From NCBI RefSeq assembly GCF_900230225.1, contig NZ_OCNH01000002.1, positions 869,844 to 933,843 on the forward strand: a stretch of 64,000 nt of DNA, given 5' to 3'. Under the pieces are notes generated by a model, which worked only from the letters and a program-made list of their open reading frames with translations, was not told the origin of the DNA and searched no databases. Below, one piece after another: positions 10,201 through 18,552 of this stretch; position 1 is the stretch's first letter, and every line of letters starts with the position of its first letter. The translations under genes and the position numbers were made by a program. The DNA is from Spirosoma fluviale (GTDB taxonomy: Bacteria; Bacteroidota; Bacteroidia; Cytophagales; Spirosomataceae).

Positions 10201-10433
10201 TATCCAATAAAACTAAACACCAGGCGCCCCGTAGTAGGCGCACTTAACCGATAGTTGCCCTCGGCATCGGTGGTTGTACCACGTGTTGTTCCTTTAAGCT
10301 GTACGCTTACGCCGGGCAGTCCGCCCCCGTCTTCGGATGATGTGACCCGGCCACTCACCGTAAAATCCTGTGCCAACGCAGGTAGGCAGGAGAGAAGGGC
10401 CAAAAACCAACTGCCCAATAGAAATTTTCTCAT
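7245..10433 (-). CDS. SusC/RagA-family TonB-dependent transporter
   Basis: Outer-membrane TonB-dependent oligosaccharide importer of 1062 residues. It has a signal peptide (MRKFLLGSWFLALLSCLPALAQ), a carboxypeptidase-regulatory-like domain (VSGRVTSSEDGGGLPGVSV, SFIGY; about 25-105), a plug domain with VDGIPYSG and the SusC signature ALYGARAANGVVVVTTKKG (about 205-230), and a long C-terminal beta-barrel ending in a hydrophobic strand (GVSFTL). It leads the susC-susD-GH116 row. A Bacteroidota-type promoter lies just upstream (10479-10507). The substrate cannot be read from the sequence; the nearby glycosidases suggest a plant-type glycan. Confidence 0.96.
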   Translation of the reverse strand: MRKFLLGSWFLALLSCLPALAQDFTVSGRVTSSEDGGGLPGVSVQLKGTTRGTTTDAEGNYRLSAPTTGRLVFSFIGYASQEIAIGNKSTITVSLAPDAANLDEVIVTTFGTAKRASFTGSAGTLSPTQIQNRGVSNVAQALSGAVSGVQTTAGSGQPGSAPEIRIRGFGSISSGNDPLYVVDGIPYSGNIANINPSDIESVSVLKDAASTALYGARAANGVVVVTTKKGQKDRSTINVRYTQGFSSRGLPEYDRVGVGEYYPLMWETYRNSVAYRATNPVALATANADATNRLVSLVGYNVYNVPGNQLVNTDGQFNQNAQLLYSPDDLNWEKPVTRQGNRRELNVSFAGGQKNSDYFVSLGYLNDKGYLIRSDFERFTGRININSQMKPWFRVGANLSTTISKSNQADADGSTSFVNPFFFSRNMGPIYPVYAYDPNNAGQFLTLPNGDRRWDYGNLTSLGLPARPQFGGRHSVAETLLNQNYLRRNVLGARGFAEVSFLKDFKFSVNVGTDITNTNAFTYGNPEVGDGAPAGRANHEFQNITSFNLNQLLNYNKSFGKNTFDVLLGHENFSINDNNLEGSRSQQIVEGNYELGNFTTTTFLSSVYNTRRVEGYFSRINYDYDQKYFLSTSVRRDGSSKFYRDSRWGTFYSVSGAWRIDQEDFLRSIPTINSLKLRASYGQTGNDGGGNTAAFAQSNTISYYAWQPLFGLGSWNNASEAGILQTSLGNQNLAWESSNSFDAALEFSLFKGRVSGTVEYFDRRSSNLIFAVPLPLSDGISTVTRNIGTMYNRGMEIELGIEPIRTKDFTWRIDLNATRVKNRITKMPDENPEIIDGTKKLAVGRSIYDYWLREYLGVNPNTGEAQYRAANYVASNSRITEAGDTLTTSVNNARYHYNGSSIPAMSGGFTNTFRFKGISLTALTVYQLGGKTYDGAYAALMSSGGYGSAKSVDILNRWRNPGDITNVPRMDAGRTSDFDAASDRWLTNASYLNLRTVTLSYALPATLSRRAFLENAQVYITGENFFILSNRKGMNVQQTFTGVTSNVFSPAKSIILGVSFTL

Positions 10434-10478
10434 GAAGTGCTATTGATAAAGTGTTTTAATAGGGTTTTAATTTCGGGG

Positions 10479-10507
10479 CAAAAGTACGCCATATTAAATA
10501 AAATCAA
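10479..10507 (-). promoter_or_regulatory. Bacteroidota-type promoter for susC
   Basis: Read on the minus strand, TTG (10507-10505) is followed after 18 bases by TACTTTTG (10486-10479), matching the Bacteroidota -7 consensus TAnnTTTG and an upstream TTG element. It lies about 45 bases before the susC start codon. This is a sequence match only, with no transcript evidence. Confidence 0.6.
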
Positions 10508-10783
10508 TATATTATTCTTAAAAAGTGATTGGTGATATACTATTAATATTGAATAATTTAATATAACCCAATTTATATAAAATGTTGGTATTGTTATAAA
10601 AAACCGCTTTGGTTGGTATTTGATCTTATGAAAATTGCCTTATCGTGTCTATTAGTTAGATTATTTTTATGAGAAAAAAGATGGGTACATAACCGTTTGC
10701 ATGGGCCGATTCTACAATTTTTTCGTATTCATAAAGCGTATGCGATTAGCATAGACAGGTGCTTTTTTAGCTCACAGCATAAA

Positions 10784-10813
10784 AAAACCGGCAGGTTGAC
10801 CCGCCGGTTTTTG
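10784..10813. terminator. Terminator hairpin between the two Sus loci
   Basis: The stem AAAACCGGC / GCCGGTTTT has A-rich and T-rich flanks, so it can work as an intrinsic terminator in either direction. On the minus strand it lies about 65 bases beyond the stop of the second susD gene. Confidence 0.7.
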
Positions 10814-10879
10814 TGCTTTTTTGACTAGAGTGAATAATAACCAATAGCTACTGATTGATCTGGTATATTAGGTCGACCC

Positions 10880-12292
10880 TTACTTATCAAACCACTGGGG
10901 TGCGTCGACCGCTAAACCCGTTGGGGTATTCGGGTTCGAATTTATTTCTTCGCTGCGGTAGAGCAAACGCCGAACCAGACCCGCCACCGGCGCACCCGAT
11001 GGGGTACTCATGGCTGGAATTTCCTGACCAATAATACCCGACCGGCGATGTTGTACCCACCCTTCAATGGGGCGCATGAATAAATCGAGGTATTGTTGCT
11101 GGGCCAATACGGTGCGGTAGTTGGCTGCCGTCAGGGCCGGTAATTGATTAACATACGTATCCGATTGGGTGGCTGGTACGCCAAACGACACCAGCGATGC
11201 CCGTACGCCCGCCCGCATCCGCTGCGTAGCCAGATCGAAACCACCCGGCGCAAAGCCACGGGCAATGGCTTCGGCCTCCAGCAGGAGCTGTTCCGAATAG
11301 GAAAAAGAGACTTCGGGCAAATCCGGACGGAGCAGGTTCATGTTCACCAGCGACGATTTCGTCGTATAATTTTCCGTCGAATTGAGGGCTACGAATTCAT
11401 TGGGCGCAGCCTCCGGACCTACCTGGTAAAAATACGGAATGCGCGGGTCGCTGAGTGACGCCAGCAGGTCGTACACGACTTTGGAGCAGTACCAGTCCGA
11501 CTGAACGCCCCCCCGGAAAATGGCCGTAAAGGAAAAACGCGGATTCTGCCGACCAGGCTGGTTGTAGTACTGGAACTGCATGGCGTCCGTTGTGGCAGCA
11601 ATCATATTGCCCCCCGCCAGCAGTTGCCCGATAGCGGTTCCTTTGGTTGGGTCGGCGTCGACCATCGAAAACAGAATTCGCAGCTTGAGTGAGTTGGCAA
11701 ACTTGCGCCACTTGGTCATGTCGCCCCCGTAATAGAGGTCGTTGGGAGCAATGATGCCCTTCGTGGCGGGGTCGATCTGGGCGATGGCTTCGTCGAGCAA
11801 CGCGATTGTTCCGTTCAGTACATCGGCCTGTTTGTCAAATTTGGGTAGATCGACGCTACCTTTGGCGGCATCCGTAAACGGGATATCGCCCCACAGAAGC
11901 GACGTCTGCGAATAGGCAAACGCTTTCAGGATCTTGCACTGCGCCAGCGCATTTTTATTGATGGGCTGGGCGCTTTCGGCCACCCGGATGGCTACTTCCA
12001 GGTTTTTCAACACATCGGTGTAGGTTCGTCCCCAGGCTGTGCGGATACGGGTCTGGTCATATTTAGCCTGTTCCAGTCCCCAACGGCCACCGGAGGCCCA
12101 CATCTGATTCATGAGGGCGATAGGCCAGGTCAGTTCAGCCACGCGAAGGAGCGAAAACTGGGTGCTGGCTCCCGAGAACAGCAGCGAAGGATCGACCGTA
12201 GTGGAGCGATTGGGGTCGATATTGAGGTCACTATTTTTGAAACAGCCGGTGGCCGTCAGGGCCAACAATCCAGCGTATAGTAGTTTTTTCAT
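10880..12292 (-). CDS. SusD-like outer-membrane lipoprotein (SusD_like_2 type)
   Basis: Glycan-binding surface lipoprotein of 470 residues. The signal peptide ends at a lipobox-like TATGC, followed by FKNSDLNIDPNRSTTVDPSLLF, typical of the SusD-like group that pairs with longer SusC proteins. Helical TPR-type segments include ILKAFAYSQTSLLWGDIPF and the C-terminal SYSEQLLLEAEAIARGFAPG. It starts 40 bases after the stop of the second susC gene and should be co-transcribed with it. Sequence similarity to the first susD is low, so this is a different SusD subfamily and not a recent duplicate. Confidence 0.93.
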   Translation of the reverse strand: MKKLLYAGLLALTATGCFKNSDLNIDPNRSTTVDPSLLFSGASTQFSLLRVAELTWPIALMNQMWASGGRWGLEQAKYDQTRIRTAWGRTYTDVLKNLEVAIRVAESAQPINKNALAQCKILKAFAYSQTSLLWGDIPFTDAAKGSVDLPKFDKQADVLNGTIALLDEAIAQIDPATKGIIAPNDLYYGGDMTKWRKFANSLKLRILFSMVDADPTKGTAIGQLLAGGNMIAATTDAMQFQYYNQPGRQNPRFSFTAIFRGGVQSDWYCSKVVYDLLASLSDPRIPYFYQVGPEAAPNEFVALNSTENYTTKSSLVNMNLLRPDLPEVSFSYSEQLLLEAEAIARGFAPGGFDLATQRMRAGVRASLVSFGVPATQSDTYVNQLPALTAANYRTVLAQQQYLDLFMRPIEGWVQHRRSGIIGQEIPAMSTPSGAPVAGLVRRLLYRSEEINSNPNTPTGLAVDAPQWFDK

Positions 12293-12331
12293 GGGAATAC
12301 TAAGCGTTTGAAAATGTTAACGGATGGCTGA

Positions 12332-15300
12332 TTAAAAGGTAAAACGCAGGTTTGCGCCAATGCTTCGGCTGCTGGGAATACTGCCCCGTTCCAGCCCTTC
12401 GCCAATGAGCCCGGTACCAAGTACGTTGGCTTCGGGGTCGATGTGCGGTACGTTCGAGTGAATAATCCAGAGGTTACGCCCTTCCACCCCAAAGGCAATA
12501 CTGCCGAAAGGTGTCTTGCTGACCAGCGCACGGGGCAGGTTGTAGGCAATGCGTACTTCGCGCAGTTTGGTGTACGAACCATCGAAGGTATTCGTTTCGG
12601 GACTCACCGAGTTGTCCAGCTGATTCCAGTACTGCTGCACGCTGGCAACGGGAACGTCGTTGGGCCGGTAGGTGCCGTCGGGGTTGCGGATCACACCGGG
12701 ATCGATGAACGGTGTCCGGTTGTTGACAGCCGTTTCGGCGGCCATCCCGCCACTCCGCACAATACCGACCGTCTGCGAGTTGATAACGCCCCCTTTCCGC
12801 ACATCGACCAGGAAGTTGAAATCAATGCCTTTGTACGAAAAGCTATTGTTGATTCCCATTGTCCAGTCGGGGTAAATGTTGCCCAGTAACCGGCGGGGTC
12901 CTGCCGTGCGCAGGCCGGTGGTTGGGTTGATCACGATATTGCCCTGCGGATCACGTAGCCAGCCCACGCCCTGAATATTGAACGTTTCGCCCGGCCGGGC
13001 CACAACGAAAATACCGAAACCATCGCCCGAGGTGGTAACGAACTCGGTCAGGCCGTCGGCCAGGGACTCCACCCGGTTGCGGTTGCGGTTGAAGTTAAAG
13101 GCGGCATCCCACCGGAAGCCCGAGCTGGTTTTCAGGGGCGTTACGGTCAGCATGGCTTCGACACCCGTGTTCGAGATTTCGCCCACGTTGAGCCGCCGGG
13201 CCGAGTAACCGGTCGATTGCGGCACGGCAATCGAGATGATCTGGTCGTAGTTTAAGTTCCGGTAATAGGTCAGATCAAGACCCAGGCGTCCGCCGAAAAA
13301 TTTAAGCTCGGTACCGAACTCGTAGGAGGTCTGCTGCTGCGGCCGCAGGTTCGTGGGCGGCAGCACGTTGGTAGCCCCGAAGGCCGATGCGCCCCCAATC
13401 GGGTACAGAATATTGAAGGTGTAAATGTCGCTGGCCTGGGTGAGCGGATTATACGTGAACGCCAACTGATACGGATCTTCATCGGAGCCGACATTGGCGT
13501 AGTTGGCCCGCAGTTTGGCGTAGCTCAAAATGTCGCGCTTCACAATGCCCAGATTGGGGAAGGCTTCCGTCAGAATAAACGAGCCGCTGACGGATGGGTA
13601 GAAGTACGAATTGTTGTTGACCGGCAACGTGCTGGACCAGTCATTCCGACCCGTTACGTTCAGAAACAGGAAATTCCGGTAGTCGAAGCTGAAGTCTCCA
13701 TAGGCACCGAATATCTCCCGGCGGCTGTAGAAGTTCGACGCTACGTTGGACTGCGCGTTGGCGAAGGTGTACAACTGGTCGATGTTCAGCCCATCCGACA
13801 GCACCCGCGACCGGCGAATGGTGCGCTGGTTGAACTGGTGGCCCACAATGCCCTTAAAGGTCCAGTCGTCCGAAAGTCGGCGGGTGATGGTGCCGATCAG
13901 GTCGGACTGAAGTTCACGCTCGTAGATTTCGTTGGTGTCGAACTGCCCGTTCAGGCGGCCCCGCGTACCCCGACGCGTGGTCGACCGGCGGGTTTCAGAA
14001 AAAAAGTCCGTCCCTACGCGGCCCGTCACGTTGAACCAGGGAGCCACATCATAACTCAGGCTGGTACCGCCGTAGACCCGGTCAACCGAATTCGAGAATT
14101 TATTAAATGCCGTAACGAAATAGGGGTTGTTCTGAATACCGTCGAGGTCGATAGCCCGCGCCAGATTACCCGTCCAGCCCGCCGGTACTGTTTGGGTGGC
14201 GGGGGCAAACAGGTTATTTTTCAGATCATTAATGTCGATGGTAGGGGACAGGCCCGCCAGAATCGTTGATAGGATATTGGTCGTATTGGAGCCCTGCTGC
14301 GGCCGGCCGTCGCTGGTGGTGCGGACGTAGTTGAGCCACACCCTTGAGGTAAGCTTATCCGTTATTTTACGTCCCGCATTGATGGCAAACGTATTGCGTC
14401 CCAGTTTCGACCCCGGCACGGTACCCGTCTGATTCAGGTTGGTGAAGCCAATGCGGTAGTCGCCCTGGTCACTGGCTCCATCCATCGACAGGCTGTTGAT
14501 CGCGGTCTGGCCCGTTACGAAGAAATTTTTCCAGTTGTCCGGGTAAGCCGTCAACCGCTGCACCGTTGCGCCCGTATAGTCGAGCACGGGCCCCGTGATG
14601 CTGCTTATTTCCGGTCCCCAGCCATTACCCAAACGGGGGTTGTATACGCCCCGCGTACCCGGTCCGTATTGGCTCTGCGTGTCCGGCACACGCAGCACAT
14701 TGTCGGTACGGTACGAGGAGTTGACGGATATATTCATCTTTTTCGACCCGGCTTTTCCCCGTTTGGTGGTAATCACGATAACGCCGTTTCGGGCGCGGGA
14801 GCCGTACAGGGCCGAGGCTGCCGCCCCTTTCAGGACGTTCATCGACTCAATATCGTCGGGATTGAGGTCACCGGCGCGGTTGCCTACATCGACGCCCCCC
14901 GTTACAATATCGGTTTCGGAGCCGTTGAAGGAGGAGTTCGAGATCGGTACACCATCCACCACAAACAACGGTTCGCTGGAACTGGATAACGAGTTCGCTC
15001 CGCGAATCATGACCCGCGTGGAGCCACCTACTGACCCCGACTGCTGGGAGATGCGTACCCCGGCCACGCGGCCAGCCATGGAGTTCAACACGTTTGGGTC
15101 GCGGGCTTTGACCAATTCGGACCCGCCCACCGTCGATACGGCATAGCCCAGTTCTTTCTTCTCCCGAACGATGGCGTTGGCCGTAACGACAACCTCATCC
15201 AGATTGGTGAGATCAGCTACTAATTTCACATCGACCGTCGTCCGTCCGTCGAGGGGAATGTCAACGGTTTTGTAGCCAATGAACGAATAGACGAGTGTTT

Positions 15301-15502
15301 TGGCATTGGTAGGAACCGTAATCTGATACGTCCCATCGGCTTTGGTAACGGTGCCGGTGGTGGCTCCTTTGACCAATACGTTCACACCGGGGATTCCTTC
15401 ATTTTCGGGCGATGTAACTTTACCCGATATAAGCTGCGTTTGGGCTTCCGAGCGGCATAGGGCGCCAATCAACAGCAAAAAAACCAGTACTAGTTTTTTC
15501 AT
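12332..15502 (-). CDS. SusC/RagA-family TonB-dependent transporter (second copy)
   Basis: Outer-membrane TonB-dependent transporter of 1056 residues with signal peptide (MKKLVLVFLLLIGALCRSEAQ), a carboxypeptidase-regulatory-like domain (ISGKVTSPENEGIPGVNVLV), plug with VDGVPISNSSF and the SusC signature ALYGSRARNGVIVITTKRG, and a beta-barrel ending NLRFTF. It belongs with the SusD-like gene downstream. The cyclophilin gene lies only 53 bases upstream on the same strand, so the three may share a transcript. Its barrel differs clearly from the first SusC, which suggests a different imported substrate. Confidence 0.96.
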   Translation of the reverse strand: MKKLVLVFLLLIGALCRSEAQTQLISGKVTSPENEGIPGVNVLVKGATTGTVTKADGTYQITVPTNAKTLVYSFIGYKTVDIPLDGRTTVDVKLVADLTNLDEVVVTANAIVREKKELGYAVSTVGGSELVKARDPNVLNSMAGRVAGVRISQQSGSVGGSTRVMIRGANSLSSSSEPLFVVDGVPISNSSFNGSETDIVTGGVDVGNRAGDLNPDDIESMNVLKGAAASALYGSRARNGVIVITTKRGKAGSKKMNISVNSSYRTDNVLRVPDTQSQYGPGTRGVYNPRLGNGWGPEISSITGPVLDYTGATVQRLTAYPDNWKNFFVTGQTAINSLSMDGASDQGDYRIGFTNLNQTGTVPGSKLGRNTFAINAGRKITDKLTSRVWLNYVRTTSDGRPQQGSNTTNILSTILAGLSPTIDINDLKNNLFAPATQTVPAGWTGNLARAIDLDGIQNNPYFVTAFNKFSNSVDRVYGGTSLSYDVAPWFNVTGRVGTDFFSETRRSTTRRGTRGRLNGQFDTNEIYERELQSDLIGTITRRLSDDWTFKGIVGHQFNQRTIRRSRVLSDGLNIDQLYTFANAQSNVASNFYSRREIFGAYGDFSFDYRNFLFLNVTGRNDWSSTLPVNNNSYFYPSVSGSFILTEAFPNLGIVKRDILSYAKLRANYANVGSDEDPYQLAFTYNPLTQASDIYTFNILYPIGGASAFGATNVLPPTNLRPQQQTSYEFGTELKFFGGRLGLDLTYYRNLNYDQIISIAVPQSTGYSARRLNVGEISNTGVEAMLTVTPLKTSSGFRWDAAFNFNRNRNRVESLADGLTEFVTTSGDGFGIFVVARPGETFNIQGVGWLRDPQGNIVINPTTGLRTAGPRRLLGNIYPDWTMGINNSFSYKGIDFNFLVDVRKGGVINSQTVGIVRSGGMAAETAVNNRTPFIDPGVIRNPDGTYRPNDVPVASVQQYWNQLDNSVSPETNTFDGSYTKLREVRIAYNLPRALVSKTPFGSIAFGVEGRNLWIIHSNVPHIDPEANVLGTGLIGEGLERGSIPSSRSIGANLRFTF

Positions 15503-15555
15503 AGATGTGCTTGGTTTGAGTAAATGTAAAAGGAGGTAAGTTGACGAGAAGCCAC

Positions 15556-16158
15556 TTAGGGTACCCGTCGGACCGTACGGATAAGTACGGGCTTAAGAAG
15601 CAATTGCAGCGGGTTGGAGTAGGCATTGGTCGGGCCGGGCTGCCCGGTTTGGCCCGCCTGGATTTTACGCACCACATCCATACCTGAGATCACCTGTCCG
15701 AAGGCGGCAAAGCCCTGCCCGTCGGGGTTGCGTTTTCCGCCAAAATCCAGTTCGGGCTGCGGGTTAATGCAGATGAAAAATTCAGAAGCACCGCTATTGG
15801 GCGCACCGCGTGCCAGAGAGAGGGTGCCATCCAGGTGTTTCAGGCCCGTTTTGGCCGTTGTTTCCTGGGCAATGGGCGGCAACATGCGGGTCGTGTCATT
15901 TTGTAAACCGCCTTGAATAACCTCGATCTTGACGGGGCTCGTTGCTTGATTGTCCAACCGTACGACCCGGTAGAAGTGGGCGCTATCGTAGCGTTTATCA
16001 TCTACATACCGTAAAAAATTCGCTACGGTAACCGGGGCCTTATCGGGGTATAAGCGGACAACGATAGGGCCTGCTTCGGTGTCTATCCGAATTTGCTGGG
16101 CACGAACAGCGAACCCCAGCCCGACGAGCAAAAGGGTGAACAGGAAGATGTTTTTCAT
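15556..16158 (-). CDS. Secreted cyclophilin-type peptidyl-prolyl isomerase
   Basis: Exported cyclophilin of 200 residues that would catalyse proline isomerisation during folding of periplasmic proteins. It has a signal peptide (MKNIFLFTLLLVGLGFAVRAQ) and the cyclophilin core: GPIVVRLYPDKAPVTVANFL, AHFYRVV, EVIQGG, GTLSLARG, SEFFICI and FGQVISGMDVVRKI. The ATG at 16158 starts the signal peptide; the frame extends 8 codons further upstream with no sign of being coding. It lies directly upstream of the second susC gene and could assist folding of exported proteins, but cyclophilins occur in many contexts. Confidence 0.9.
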   Translation of the reverse strand: MKNIFLFTLLLVGLGFAVRAQQIRIDTEAGPIVVRLYPDKAPVTVANFLRYVDDKRYDSAHFYRVVRLDNQATSPVKIEVIQGGLQNDTTRMLPPIAQETTAKTGLKHLDGTLSLARGAPNSGASEFFICINPQPELDFGGKRNPDGQGFAAFGQVISGMDVVRKIQAGQTGQPGPTNAYSNPLQLLLKPVLIRTVRRVP

Positions 16159-16685
16159 ACTGCATAGGGTAGTTGAGCGCAATCGCTGGTAACTAAGTAA
16201 AATGGATCTGAATCCCTTTGCTTGTACTTGCCAGACAGCAAATGCAATATGAGTATTTATACGAATATTAAAAGTCTTTAATCTCCCAATTGTCGCAAAA
16301 TAATATTTATATTATGTTTATTATCAATATATTACAAATAAATAATTAAAACTATAGAGTAAACATATTTATTTAATTACATAAGTACTATAGAGCAAAA
16401 TAAGCTGTACTGTCAAGGGGTGTTAGATCAGGAAAACTGCTCATAAGTTCACTGCTTCCGTCACTGTTGCAGACTTACTTGTTAATCGGTCATTTTTACC
16501 CTTTCTATCAAAATGGCCCCGCGAGTGAAGTCGTTAACGCAGAGTGTCCGGATTCGGCCGGTTTTACAGATGATCCTGTTACGGGTTATGCGTTTCAATT
16601 TCGATGGTAGTATTGCAGTAGGTATAGCCAGGCGGTCTGCTTCGTTAGATGAATCGTTATACTTCATGTCAATTACCGTAGTCAA
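16159..16685. other. AT-rich divergent intergenic region
   Basis: About 525 bases between the minus-strand cyclophilin and the plus-strand GH43 gene. The part at 16250-16400 is very AT-rich, as expected for a divergent promoter region. Short frames here have no domain or codon support, and I see no clear promoter match or terminator. Confidence 0.5.
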
Positions 16686-18344
16686 ATGCGTCCATTCCCT
16701 TCTGCAAGCGGTTGTACTAAATCGGCTGAAAGGCTGAAAACAGAAATCAACACGTCATCACACCACCTTATAAGAAGGCTAAAGCTCGTGCTGGCAACGC
16801 TGCACTGTCTTATCCTGGTGTCGCCTTGTATGGCCCAATCCACTCAGCCTGTACATCCGGCCACTACTTATCGCAATCCGGTGATTGCCGGTGATTTTGC
16901 CGATCCTTCGGTTATCCGGGTGGGGGATACCTATTACGCCGTGGGTACCTCGTCGGAGTGGGGACCTGCTTTTCCCATTTATTCTTCCCGGGATTTAATT
17001 AACTGGACGTACCTCGGGCCGGTTTTTACAAAGCTGCCCACATGGACAATGGGCAGTTTCTGGGCTCCCGAACTCTATCATCGGGACGGTACGTTTTACG
17101 TTTATTACACGGCTCGTCGCAAAACCGATAAACATTCTTTTATCGGCGTAGCAACTACTCAGGATTTACGGCAGGGATTCACGGATCATGGCCTCCTGCT
17201 GGAATGGACGTCCGAAGCCATTGACCCGTTTATTATTGCCGATAACAACAAACGGTATATTACCTGGAAAGCGTATGGGCTGGATAAAGGCAAATCCATT
17301 GAGATTTTAGGGGCGGAGTTAGCACCCGACGGACTACGGGTAACAGGGAAGGCGTTTACGCTGTTGAAAGCCGAACAAACGGATTGGGAGGCTGGCGGAA
17401 CCGAAGGGCAGGCCCTGTTTAAGCGAGGACGCTATTATTACATGCTTTACTCGGGAAATACCTGCTGCGGGCCACAGTGCAATTATCAGGTCGGCATGGC
17501 ACGGGCGGAGACGTTACAGGGTCCCTGGGAAAAGTTTGTCGGCAATCCGGTTCTGGTTGGCGATGACACCTGGAAATGCCCTGGCCACGGTACTGTCGTT
17601 ACCACACCCGATAACCGTTATTTCTATTTACACCATGCCTACAATGGAGTCGACTTTACCTTTACCGGTCGGCAGGGCGTGCTTAGCGAACTGGTATGGA
17701 ATGAGCAAACACAATGGCCCGCTTTTCGATACGGCTCATCGACCCCGGCTCAGGCAGAATCGCCCCTGGGAGATCGGCAGAAGCCGACAGCGGGTTTGTC
17801 GGCCAGTTTTGCGGATAACGCTGACCATCTGCCCTGGGTGTGGGACGTAAGTTTGCCCGCTCCTGTTTTTACCGTTCAGGATGGAAACTTACAGCTCATG
17901 AATACGACAGGCAACCTGGCAGGCAGCTTTCTGGGATTGGTCATTCAAAAAGGAACGTATACATTCTCGGTAGATATCCGCCCGCAAGTGAATCTGCTGC
18001 AAAGCATTTGTTTGTATGGCGACGCTAACAATGCGTTGGGATTGGGCGTTCGCGCGGACTCCCTCGAACTGTGGCAGGTAAAAGATGGGATACGCCAGGT
18101 AATTAAAAGACAGGTACGTACTAAAAATCTGCCCCACGCTACCCTTCAGCTCCGGAGTTATGCCGGGCGGTTTTATGAGTTCGGCTCGTTAACGGACGAC
18201 GGCACGTTTCAGCGCCTGACAGAAGCACCCCTCGATGGGTCATTTCTCCCCCGCTGGGACCGGGCGCCCCGCCTTGGTATCAGCGTTTCGGGCCAGCAGA
18301 AAGGAATCAGCCTTATCCGCTCGGTATCGATGACGTATAACTAA
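16686..18344 (+). CDS. GH43-family glycoside hydrolase (beta-xylosidase/arabinofuranosidase-like)
   Basis: Secreted five-bladed beta-propeller enzyme of up to 552 residues. The GH43 hallmarks are NPVIAGDFADPSVIRVGDTY (catalytic base Asp in FADPS), FWAPELYHRDGTFYVYYTA, AIDPFIIADNNKRYITW (transition-state Asp) and EGQALFKRGRYYYMLYSG (general acid Glu). A C-terminal beta-sandwich domain (about 380-550) follows. The signal peptide (LKLVLATLHCLILVSPCMAQ) sits 30 residues in from the ATG at 16686, so a GTG at 16788 may be the real start. Family members remove xylose or arabinose from plant glycans. The stop codon is followed in the same frame by a beta-galactosidase tail remnant. Confidence 0.88.
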   Translation: MRPFPSASGCTKSAERLKTEINTSSHHLIRRLKLVLATLHCLILVSPCMAQSTQPVHPATTYRNPVIAGDFADPSVIRVGDTYYAVGTSSEWGPAFPIYSSRDLINWTYLGPVFTKLPTWTMGSFWAPELYHRDGTFYVYYTARRKTDKHSFIGVATTQDLRQGFTDHGLLLEWTSEAIDPFIIADNNKRYITWKAYGLDKGKSIEILGAELAPDGLRVTGKAFTLLKAEQTDWEAGGTEGQALFKRGRYYYMLYSGNTCCGPQCNYQVGMARAETLQGPWEKFVGNPVLVGDDTWKCPGHGTVVTTPDNRYFYLHHAYNGVDFTFTGRQGVLSELVWNEQTQWPAFRYGSSTPAQAESPLGDRQKPTAGLSASFADNADHLPWVWDVSLPAPVFTVQDGNLQLMNTTGNLAGSFLGLVIQKGTYTFSVDIRPQVNLLQSICLYGDANNALGLGVRADSLELWQVKDGIRQVIKRQVRTKNLPHATLQLRSYAGRFYEFGSLTDDGTFQRLTEAPLDGSFLPRWDRAPRLGISVSGQQKGISLIRSVSMTYN

Positions 18345-18527
18345 CACTGGTTGTACTCCAACGAGCAAGGGAAAACGGTTCGTTACCTGTTTAATTATTC
18401 TGCCAAACCCGGTAAAGTTACGTACCCGTTTGCGAACGGCCGGGAGCTGCTCCAGGGTGGAACGGTCACGAAGAACAGCGTGCTGGACATAGCCCCCTGG
18501 GGTGTAAAAATTATTGAAGAACAGTAA
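18345..18527 (+). pseudogene. Remnant of a beta-galactosidase C-terminal domain
   Basis: Directly after the GH43 stop codon the same frame stays open for 60 codons, reading HWLYSNEQGKTVRYLFNYS and, near the end, LDIAPWGVKIIEEQ before a stop at 18525-18527. This resembles the short C-terminal beta-sandwich of GH42-type beta-galactosidases, which end in an A/P-x-G-V pattern. It has no start codon or ribosome site of its own, so it looks like the leftover end of a deleted enzyme gene. Confidence 0.6.
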
Positions 18528-18552
18528 ATAACCCACCGAAAGCATATACCCT

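Larger units (their letters stand above)
10434..10879. other. Intergenic region, promoter side of susC and terminator side of susD
   Basis: This 446-base AT-rich stretch has no supportable gene. It holds the putative promoter of the minus-strand susC gene (10479-10507) and, at its far end, a hairpin that would terminate transcription (10784-10813). The bases 10490-10680 are strongly AT-rich with no further structure that I can support. Confidence 0.7.

Noticed and set aside
16513..16737. 74-codon open frame before GH43
   Set aside because: No domain, signal peptide or ribosome site; it overlaps the GH43 start and lies in an AT-rich promoter-like region.
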